DNA from: Bacteroidota bacterium
GTDB taxonomy: Bacteria > Bacteroidota > Bacteroidia > Bacteroidales > UBA4417
NCBI GenBank assembly: GCA_020048595.1
Contig: JAIFMH010000134.1
Span: forward strand, 1 to 19,278
DNA length: 19,278 nt
Direction of reading: 5' to 3'
Positions 12,648 to 19,278 of this stretch are shown here, piece after piece (the stretch's first letter is position 1; every line of letters begins with the position of its first letter). A program made the position numbers and the translations under genes. The notes beneath the pieces are model-generated. The model saw only the letters and a list, made by a program, of their open reading frames with translations. It was not told the DNA's origin and searched no databases.

Positions 12648-15386
12648 TTACCTGATTTGGAATGAGATTGAGATGTTAGGTGTAATACCCAACAGGTTTA
12701 CATTGGTTTCGGTAAGGCCTGTTTCGTCGACCGAATATTCCTTATACCAAACGTTTTTGTGGTTATACACATTAAACAATGAGAAACCGATAGAGCCCTT
12801 GCCGGTTTCGCCCATTGTAATATCGTATTTGGCGGCCACATCGAGGCGTTGGTAATCGGGCAGGCGGGCTGCATTTTTGCTTCCCGGTATAATTACTGAT
12901 TGGGTTGTTCCATCCGGCATGGTAAGCACATAGCCGCCGATAGGTTGTGTGTAAGGAGTACCGGTTGAATAAACCCAGGTACCCGATAATGTCCATTTCT
13001 TAATTTTATAGATAGCAACTATTTTAAATTCATTGGTAACATCCTGTGCTGCACTAAAATATCCATCGCCGTAGACCGGAAATTTATACCTTGTTTCGGA
13101 AAGCGTGTAGGCAATCCAGCCACTGAGTTTTCCGAATTTTTTCTGAACCATCAGATCCATTCCTCGTGTATAACCGGATCCTTCGTAGAAAAGTGATGAA
13201 TAATCAACACTTTCGCCAAAGCGATGCGAGAAACGAAGTGTATATTCAGTTAATCCCGACAATTGTTTATAGTAAGCTTCGGCATCAAACAGAAAATCGC
13301 TGGTTTCGTAACTGGCTCCGGCAATATAATGGATAGAGCGGCTTACCGGAATATTCTCACCATTGGAAAGCACCCAAATGTCGCGGCTCCCGGATTGTAT
13401 GTCTTCCCGTATGATCCGGTTCGCAAACTGGTAATATACACCCGTTGAAGCCTTTACCTTAAGCATCTTAGTAAGGTTATACGACCATTGAAACCGCGGC
13501 TCTATGTATGGCCTGCCGGAACTGCTGTAATACGAAAGACGCACTCCCGGCATTATTGTCATTTTTTTGTTCAGCGGGTTCAGCCTGTCCTGTGCATAAA
13601 CAGTAAACAGGTCGCCTTTGTCAATCATATCCAGAATGGTAACTGTATCATTTTGAATGAAATTATATTTGATATCATAATGGTTGTACTGAGCGCCGAA
13701 TTCAATCTGGTTCAGGGTGTTCAGTTTCCATTCGTTATCAGTTTTAAATGAGAAATCTTTGAGAGTATTGTTTTCAACCGAGCCGCTGTTGAACGAACTA
13801 CTTGTTCCGTCATCAAGAACAATAGTACGGGCATCACTCCTGTCCTTCGAGTTGGAATAATCCGAGATAGAAAGCAGGTTATTGGAATACAGCTTTTCGC
13901 TCCATTTCCGCGACCACTTAACGCTGCTGCCCCAGTTTCCCCATTTGGTAAGGTCGGTAACTCCGCCATTCATGCTCATACCTCCCCGACTGTTATTCAT
14001 TTCTCGTGAATTATCGAAATAATCCTGGCCACTGAAAAAGGAGTAGGAAAGGATATCTTTGGGAGTGATGTTGTACGTAGCCTTTGCGTTGAGGTCATAA
14101 AAGTATGAGGTAGGTTCCTGCTCTTCGATGTTTCGTCCCATTCCTCCGGGACCTCCGCCACCCTGGGGCATCGGATTGGTGGGCGTTACATTGTCCTGGC
14201 TGAAAGAATCGAAGAACTTCTGATACAGAAAAGTCTTGTACGAGCGTCTTCCGGCGATAAATATCGATCCTTTGCCTTTTAAAGGGATTTCGGCATAGGC
14301 ATTAAATCCGATAAATCCGAAATCAGCGCCGGCATTGAACTTTTGATCGTTGCCGGTTTTTCCTATGATCTCCATCACACTCGAAAGCCTACCTCCGTAT
14401 TTAGCCTCGAAACCACCTTTGTATAATTGTACCTCCTTGATGGCATTTGGATTAAAAGCGCTGAACATACCAAAGAGATGTTCCTGGTGGTACACCGTAA
14501 ACCCGTCGTAAAGGATCAGGTTTTGATCGGGAGTACCACCACGAACATACAATCCAGCTGATGAGCCACTGCTTCCACCTATACCGGGCATAAGCTGGAA
14601 TGTTCTGAAAATATCCTTTTCGCCCAGGCTCGGAAGCTCAGCAATTTTTGCAGGAGCCATTTTAATCAGGTTGCCGCCTTCTGAAGCTCTTAATAAATCT
14701 TCACGTTGCCCTTTTACTTCCGTAACGTTCAATTCTGTTAAAACCGGATCCATCAATATGGTAATGTTATCCAGTTTTGAGTGCGGACTCAAAAAGAATG
14801 TCTGTTTGTAGTAGCCAAGGTATATTGCAAGTATGGCGCATGTATCCGAAGGAATATCGGGCAGCGTAAAATACCCGTCAACATTGGATGAGCATCCCTT
14901 GGTGGTTCCGCGTACCATTACGGATGCAAATGGCAACGGTTCACCGCTTAACTTATCTTTTATTACTCCGGACGCACTGATATGATACTTCACAGGTTTG
15001 CCCTCGTACTTTTGAGTTGAAGATGACAAATTACTGGCATTGAGTATCGTACGTGAAATAACATGATACACATTGTTAGAGTCCCGGGTGTAACCAAGTA
15101 TGGTATTATTACGGAATAATATCTCTATTGCACGGCTGGCAGGGGTTTCGGTAAAAAGGTAGTCAAATTTCTGATTTTGGGCTTCATCGGGATTAAATTC
15201 TATAGGAATCTTGTACTTGTTTTTAAAATCATTCAATACTCTAACCAATGGCGTTCCCCAGTAGTATTCGTTAATTTTCACTTCTTCCGCAACCTGCGCT
15301 TTCGAAACCAAAGATGCAGAAAGCAACAGAATCATGGTTAAAATACAAGTACTGGTTCGAAAGTTTGACTTAATTAAACATTGCAT
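12648..15386 (-). CDS. TonB-dependent receptor with STN and carboxypeptidase-like domains
   Basis: This 912-residue outer-membrane receptor has a signal peptide of about 30 residues (ending SKA before QV). An STN (secretin/TonB short) domain follows at about 37-110, then a carboxypeptidase regulatory-like domain (about 137-213: ISASGVIKDKLSGEPLPFAS, GYFTLPDIPS). The plug spans about 240-345, with LYVRGGTPDQNLILYDGFTV (279-298), and the rest is a 22-strand barrel. The N-terminal order is like SusC-type and FecA-type receptors, but the partner is DUF4249, not SusD. Gly-rich segments lie at about 406-418 (MPQGGGGPGGMGR) and 465-475. STN domains usually signal to a FecR-type anti-sigma factor and an ECF sigma factor; neither is in this window. 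It is the first gene of the surface block, starting at an ATG. The substrate is unknown. Confidence 0.93.
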   Translation of the reverse strand: MQCLIKSNFRTSTCILTMILLLSASLVSKAQVAEEVKINEYYWGTPLVRVLNDFKNKYKIPIEFNPDEAQNQKFDYLFTETPASRAIEILFRNNTILGYTRDSNNVYHVISRTILNASNLSSSTQKYEGKPVKYHISASGVIKDKLSGEPLPFASVMVRGTTKGCSSNVDGYFTLPDIPSDTCAILAIYLGYYKQTFFLSPHSKLDNITILMDPVLTELNVTEVKGQREDLLRASEGGNLIKMAPAKIAELPSLGEKDIFRTFQLMPGIGGSSGSSAGLYVRGGTPDQNLILYDGFTVYHQEHLFGMFSAFNPNAIKEVQLYKGGFEAKYGGRLSSVMEIIGKTGNDQKFNAGADFGFIGFNAYAEIPLKGKGSIFIAGRRSYKTFLYQKFFDSFSQDNVTPTNPMPQGGGGPGGMGRNIEEQEPTSYFYDLNAKATYNITPKDILSYSFFSGQDYFDNSREMNNSRGGMSMNGGVTDLTKWGNWGSSVKWSRKWSEKLYSNNLLSISDYSNSKDRSDARTIVLDDGTSSSFNSGSVENNTLKDFSFKTDNEWKLNTLNQIEFGAQYNHYDIKYNFIQNDTVTILDMIDKGDLFTVYAQDRLNPLNKKMTIMPGVRLSYYSSSGRPYIEPRFQWSYNLTKMLKVKASTGVYYQFANRIIREDIQSGSRDIWVLSNGENIPVSRSIHYIAGASYETSDFLFDAEAYYKQLSGLTEYTLRFSHRFGESVDYSSLFYEGSGYTRGMDLMVQKKFGKLSGWIAYTLSETRYKFPVYGDGYFSAAQDVTNEFKIVAIYKIKKWTLSGTWVYSTGTPYTQPIGGYVLTMPDGTTQSVIIPGSKNAARLPDYQRLDVAAKYDITMGETGKGSIGFSLFNVYNHKNVWYKEYSVDETGLTETNVNLLGITPNISISFQIR

Positions 15387-15698
15387 TTTAACACATTTTG
15401 ATTGAATGTTTTACGGAAAGAATCGAAATACCGGCTATGCCGAAAGGTCATAAACCATATAAACCGGATGCAAAATTGAAGCAAACAGCTACGCTGCCAA
15501 AATGAAATAGACAGTTGAGGGTATTTCCGGGTTAAAACGGTCGATTTTATCTATCAATACAGGTAATAACCTGCCGGTTGCCGAGCCTCACAGGTATGAT
15601 TCCGGCATAAAAAAAGCAGGCCGGAAAGCCTGCTTTTTTTCTTAGCCAAATACTTCAGTTATTTATTACCTGCAACTCCGGCGAGGGTAAAAAAACTT
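15387..15698. other. 312-bp gap between receptor and peptidase genes
   Basis: This holds the peptidase terminator (15609-15640) and must contain the promoter of the receptor operon. I found no exact TAnnTTTG match on the minus strand. Minor features are CAGGT-AATA-ACCTG (15560-15573), the direct repeat TTACCTGC (15666-15673 and 15699-15706) and GGTAAAA/TTTTACC around the peptidase stop codon (15686-15703). No gene is seen. Confidence 0.5.
15609..15640 (-). terminator. Strong intrinsic terminator after the S9 peptidase gene
   Basis: AAAAAAAGCAGGC (15609-15621) and GCCTGCTTTTTTT (15628-15640) form a 13-bp stem with a 6-nt CGGAAA loop. The T-run on both strands makes it bidirectional in principle. 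It lies 58 nt past the stop codon of the minus-strand peptidase gene. Confidence 0.9.
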
Positions 15699-17903
15699 TT
15701 ACCTGCCACCCGGAGGACAATTCTCCTGTAAAAACTTCGAACTGATGGTTCTCAAATGTTCACGGGTACCTTCGCCTTCATAAATTCCATGCGAACGCAT
15801 AGGGTAAGCCATCATCTGAAAAGGTTTATTGTACCTGATCAGCTCATTAAAAAGCTTCTCGGCATTGGCGAAATGTACATTATCGTCACCGGTGCCATGG
15901 ATATAAAGCAAATTACCTTTCAGATTTTTCGCATAGGTATATGGCGATCCGGCTATAAAATCAGCACGGGTTTCCTGTGGAATTCCCATATACCGTTCCT
16001 GGTAAGTGTTGTCGTAAGCAAGCTGGTTAGCTACCGCAGCTACCGAAATGCCGGTTTTAAATATTTCGGGATATTGAAACATCAGATTCAGCGTTGACGA
16101 ACCTCCGCCACTCCATCCGGAAACAGCTACACGGCTTGTATCGCAATACGACCATTTCAGGACTTCTTTTGCACCCATGGCAAGGTCGCGGATATTAACT
16201 ATACCGATTTTCCGGTAAATGGATTTCCGCCATTCGCGGCCGCGTGGGGAAGGCGTTCCGCGGTTATCAACTGAAACAAAAAGATAGCCTTGATCGGGAA
16301 TATTATCCCCGAACTGAGAGTTCCTGCCAACTCCATACTGATCCATAACCGTTGATGACCATGGTTCGCCGTAAACATAAAAGAAAACAGGGTATTTTTT
16401 TGACGGGTCGAAATCTTTGGGTTTCACAATCCAGCCATCAAGGGTAACATTATCCTCGGTTGTTACTTTAAAAAATTCGATCTGTTTGCCATAGGGATCT
16501 TCTTTAAGGTTCTTTGCAATGGATTTGGTTTCGTCGAGAGGTTTCATATCCTTGAGACTTATCCATTCCGATGCCGGCATATACAAATGGCTCGAAAAAC
16601 TATGCCTGGCCCATTTGCCGTTTGGCGACATTACATAATTATGCGTTCCGGGCAAATCAGCAGATGTTATGCGTTCAGGATTCCCGCTGCCATCGAGTTT
16701 AGTCCTGTATAAATAGCGCTGTGTAAAATTATCGGGTGATGCTGCAAAATAAAGGGTGTTATTAGCTTCATCAATCAGGTTTAACTTTATTACATCAAAA
16801 TTGCCTTTTGTAATAAGTGATTCTTTTCCATCCATACCAATGCGGTACAAATGCCGCCATCCGTCCTTTTCACTTGCCCAGATAAAGGCTTTCTTGTTTT
16901 CGATCCAATCCCAGCCCATATTATCACCACCGTTCCAGGAAGCCCTGATATCAATCCAGGCGGCATCGCTTTCGGACCATAATTGTTTGCAAACCGCCGT
17001 TTTCGAATCAGCAAGCAGTATATTTGTTTTATTTTGCTTCCGGTTCAGCTGCTGAATAATCAATTCATGATCACCTGCCCATTCCATCCTTACGAGGTAA
17101 TTCTGACGCGGATCACCATTAATTTTCATCCATTTTGTTTTAGCAGAGGCAATATCAACTACACCGATTTTAGCTGGTGACGGGTCCTCCCCGGCTTTGG
17201 GATATTCTACGGGAACAGTGAAAGAGTATGTGGAATCAGTGGTGTTAAGCATCAGGTAATTCCGAACCTGTGATGCGTCAATATTCCAGAAAGCTATGCT
17301 TTTACCGTCAGGACTCCAGCGGAAACCATCCTTGCACATAAGTTCCTCGGCATATACCCAGTCGAAAGTTCCGTTAATTGAACGGTCGCGGGTATCGAAA
17401 GTAAGCTGTTTGATTTTACCACTAACCAGGTTCTCCGAATACAGGTTATAAACTACTTTGCTGTTTGATTTGTCCTGGTACACATATGCAACATTATTAG
17501 CGTCAGGCGAAAACTTGGCATACATCAACCCATCCTGCCGAAGGCTTTTGCCGAGTTGCTTCAACGTTCCGGTTTTGATTACATACAACCATACTTCGCC
17601 GGTAGTTTTGTGGTACAGGGTTTCGGTATTTATAAAAAGCAGGCATTTATCCTCCTTGGCTGACCATTGAAAAGAACTCAGTTGCCTGGATTGAATGCTG
17701 TCCTTCGGAAAGAGTTTTTCGGTTTCAATCAGGGTTGTTTTATTCATGGAAGGCATTTCCACTTTCACGATTTTGCCTCTTTCGAGAGTTGTATAACTGT
17801 TTCCATCAGTTGCCCAGTTCATGCTCCCGCCACCCATAGGCTGCGAAAAAGCAACTGCGGACAAGGAAATCAATGTCAGAAGTAAAATGAATTTTTTGTT
17901 CAT
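15699..17903 (-). CDS. Dipeptidyl-peptidase IV-like S9 serine peptidase
   Basis: This 734-residue exported enzyme should remove dipeptides from peptide N-termini. The ATG at 17903 is preferred over an in-frame TTG at 17933 because it leads straight into a signal peptide (about 1-20, MNKKFILLLT to AFS before Gln). An eight-bladed propeller (DPPIV_N) spans about 45-450. It carries DWVYAEE (181-187), whose paired Glu186-Glu187 correspond to the DPP4 residues that hold the substrate N-terminus. The alpha/beta-hydrolase domain (about 500-730) has the nucleophile motif GWSGGG (Ser598), the acid HGTGDDNVH (Asp673) and MRSHG (His705). Human DPP4 has Tyr after the nucleophile; here it is Gly. A terminator follows, so it is probably a single-gene transcript. 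Specificity for Xaa-Pro or Xaa-Ala is inferred from the family. Confidence 0.93.
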   Translation of the reverse strand: MNKKFILLLTLISLSAVAFSQPMGGGSMNWATDGNSYTTLERGKIVKVEMPSMNKTTLIETEKLFPKDSIQSRQLSSFQWSAKEDKCLLFINTETLYHKTTGEVWLYVIKTGTLKQLGKSLRQDGLMYAKFSPDANNVAYVYQDKSNSKVVYNLYSENLVSGKIKQLTFDTRDRSINGTFDWVYAEELMCKDGFRWSPDGKSIAFWNIDASQVRNYLMLNTTDSTYSFTVPVEYPKAGEDPSPAKIGVVDIASAKTKWMKINGDPRQNYLVRMEWAGDHELIIQQLNRKQNKTNILLADSKTAVCKQLWSESDAAWIDIRASWNGGDNMGWDWIENKKAFIWASEKDGWRHLYRIGMDGKESLITKGNFDVIKLNLIDEANNTLYFAASPDNFTQRYLYRTKLDGSGNPERITSADLPGTHNYVMSPNGKWARHSFSSHLYMPASEWISLKDMKPLDETKSIAKNLKEDPYGKQIEFFKVTTEDNVTLDGWIVKPKDFDPSKKYPVFFYVYGEPWSSTVMDQYGVGRNSQFGDNIPDQGYLFVSVDNRGTPSPRGREWRKSIYRKIGIVNIRDLAMGAKEVLKWSYCDTSRVAVSGWSGGGSSTLNLMFQYPEIFKTGISVAAVANQLAYDNTYQERYMGIPQETRADFIAGSPYTYAKNLKGNLLYIHGTGDDNVHFANAEKLFNELIRYNKPFQMMAYPMRSHGIYEGEGTREHLRTISSKFLQENCPPGGR

Positions 17904-17977
17904 AGTATAATGAGGTTTTAAAATCAGGCGCAAGTTAGTAATTATAGGTTTTCGAATAGAGTTGAACTATTTATAAA

Positions 17978-18010
17978 AACGATGGCTTTCTTTTCAGAAT
18001 AGCCATCGTT
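17978..18010 (-). terminator. Intrinsic terminator after the metallopeptidase gene
   Basis: AACGATGGCT (17978-17987) and AGCCATCGTT (18001-18010) form an exact 10-bp stem with a 13-nt loop. On the minus strand the stem runs into TTTTTATAA. It lies 27 nt past the stop codon of the metallopeptidase gene and upstream of the S9 peptidase gene, so the two are probably separate transcripts. Confidence 0.8.
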
Positions 18011-18036
18011 AATTTATAAATGATTTCATTAATTTG

Positions 18037-19278
18037 CTATTTCACAAACTGCTCAGCATAGTATTTCGCTGTAAGTTTTTCGCCGGTGGCTTTTTCAATC
18101 ATTTCGTTCCAGGAATACCGTGCGCCGGGATTGAACACTTTTTCTTTAAAATAATCGCCAACTTCCTTTATCCCATAATAGCTTTGTCCGAAATCTGCAG
18201 ATTTAAGCACAGCAGTAGCAATATAATGGTTGAACTGTGATGCCAGCAGCTCTCCCAGGAGGTAATTGTGGTAGTAACAGGGCGAAGTGGCAATATGGAT
18301 TTTGCTGGCCCAGTCGGGTTGATTGCGGTTGGCCGGACGTTTTATCATCTGGTATTTTTCGACCAGGTCCCACCAGAGCGTATTCAGATCCTGATCCGGG
18401 TTTTCGTACAATGCTTTCTCGAAACGATACATCACCTGTGCCCAGCGGCTGAAAGTGAGTTGTTCGAGTCGCAGAACCTTAAATCCTTCGGCGGCAACTT
18501 TTCCGGCATCAGCGGAATCGGTGAGTTTCATATCAACCAGAAATGTAGCATTTGACGACATTCTGCCAAAGAACATAGCTATTGCTTCCGTTGTAAAAGT
18601 GTGAGCCGGATTGCGCAGCGCGAAGGGCAGCTGCGGGTCGATGTATTTATCATAATTTGCATGCCCGAATTCGTGGAGCATGGTGCCCATCCAGTTCTGG
18701 TTGGGCTTTATATTGCAAAGCACACGCACATCACCGTGGTTATCAATGTCGATGCAATAGGCATGTTGATTTTTGCCGGGTTTTTCGTAGAGATCGCTTT
18801 TTGCAAGCATATCGCTGATATCGAGGCCGATACCCAAAAAGTAATCTGTTGTCAGGGTTTCAATATTGCGGCCTTCATAATATTTATCGAGGTCGATGCT
18901 GTAAATGGCCGGTGGCTCCTGGAAAAACCGGTTCTGATAATGCCAGGGCATCAGTTCTTCCATTTTTACATTGTCGCGTTTTGACAGGTATGTGTCAATT
19001 TCACTTTTCAATCCGGCAAATGAATCACGGGTAAGTGTGTCGAGTTCATCAAACAACGAGCTGATATCAGCAGGGACCTGCTCACTGAGTTTGAGACTCA
19101 TTTCGTGGTAGTTGTTGAAACCGAGTTCTTCAGCAATTTCGTTGCGTTTTTTAACCAGGTTTATGATATCCTGCGCCACAACCGGCCCTATGGCTTTATG
19201 GCCCTCCCACACTTGTTTCAATTCAACGGAATTGGTGGAGGTTTTTAATACTTCTTCTACTTCGTTATCGCTGAGTTC
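18037..19278 (-). CDS. M2-type zinc metallopeptidase, N-terminus cut by window edge
   Basis: The reading frame stays open to the right edge, giving 413 visible residues; the first visible codons encode ELSDNEVEEVLKTSTNSVEL. An in-frame TTG at 19221 is mid-protein, not a start. The zinc site MLHEFGHANYD (HEFGH at 18661-18675) is followed about 25 residues later by TFTTEAIAMFFG, whose Glu is the expected third zinc ligand. The order fits the M2/M3 gluzincin fold (angiotensin-converting enzyme and oligopeptidase type): an upstream LRKxWExHK-like helix, the zinc helix, then SPCYYHNYLLGELLASQ. Complete bacterial M2-type proteins are near 550-620 residues, so about a third is missing. The likely activity is release of dipeptides from peptide C-termini. 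Assignment to M2 rather than M3 is probable, not certain. Confidence 0.85.
   Translation of the reverse strand, partial: ELSDNEVEEVLKTSTNSVELKQVWEGHKAIGPVVAQDIINLVKKRNEIAEELGFNNYHEMSLKLSEQVPADISSLFDELDTLTRDSFAGLKSEIDTYLSKRDNVKMEELMPWHYQNRFFQEPPAIYSIDLDKYYEGRNIETLTTDYFLGIGLDISDMLAKSDLYEKPGKNQHAYCIDIDNHGDVRVLCNIKPNQNWMGTMLHEFGHANYDKYIDPQLPFALRNPAHTFTTEAIAMFFGRMSSNATFLVDMKLTDSADAGKVAAEGFKVLRLEQLTFSRWAQVMYRFEKALYENPDQDLNTLWWDLVEKYQMIKRPANRNQPDWASKIHIATSPCYYHNYLLGELLASQFNHYIATAVLKSADFGQSYYGIKEVGDYFKEKVFNPGARYSWNEMIEKATGEKLTAKYYAEQFVK

Noticed and set aside
15686..15703. Second terminator at the S9 peptidase stop codon
   Set aside because: GGTAAAA/TTTTACC is a weak A/T stem overlapping the stop codon; the 13-bp stem at 15609-15640 is the clear terminator.
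17904..17933. TTG start at 17933 for the S9 peptidase
   Set aside because: It would put ten extra residues before a well-formed signal peptide; the ATG at 17903 is the natural start.
19219..19221. TTG start at 19221 for the metallopeptidase
   Set aside because: The frame is open to the window edge and the upstream residues fit the family, so this is an internal Leu codon.

Overview
This window looks like chromosomal DNA of a Bacteroidota bacterium, most likely class Bacteroidia (for example a Bacteroidales or Marinilabiliales relative). The evidence is a type IX secretion (T9SS) C-terminal sorting domain, a TonB-dependent receptor with STN and carboxypeptidase-like N-terminal domains followed directly by a DUF4249 lipoprotein, a LytS-type histidine kinase, Bacteroidota-style lipoproteins, and a TAnnTTTG-type promoter. 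No mobile element, CRISPR array, tRNA or rRNA was seen. All genes but one are on the minus strand.

Region 1 (1-6960) is a tripartite efflux operon read right to left: TolC-type outer-membrane factor, MacA-type periplasmic adaptor, MacB-type exporter split into a separate ATPase and permease, then a LytS-type membrane histidine kinase. A matching promoter lies just upstream of the tolC-like gene. Upstream of that is a 12-bp direct repeat with 21-bp spacing, the geometry of LytTR-regulator sites. This suggests the kinase, with a partner regulator probably just past the left edge, controls its own exporter operon. Every gap between genes of this operon carries an array of G-rich short repeats with a period of 7-9 nt. 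The ATPase-permease gap also holds four tandem copies of a ~121-bp unit.

Region 2 (7102-7890) is a single plus-strand SAM methyltransferase. It resembles mycobacterial phthiotriol-type O-methyltransferases. It ends at a strong bidirectional terminator shared with the next, convergent block.

Region 3 (8019-15386) is a minus-strand block of cell-surface genes: TonB-dependent receptor, DUF4249 lipoprotein (1-nt gap), a short T9SS-tailed protein, a right-handed beta-helix (DUF4353/Cthe_2159-like) protein with a 4-nt overlap, and a lipoprotein with a CBM9-like fold carrying a Gly-rich insert. It reads like an uptake or adhesion module. No function has been demonstrated for the set, and it is the best candidate here for an undescribed system.

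Region 4 (15699-19278) holds two peptidases, each followed by its own terminator: a dipeptidyl-peptidase IV-like S9 enzyme and the C-terminal part of an M2-type zinc metallopeptidase cut by the right edge. Together they suggest breakdown of peptides outside the cytoplasm.
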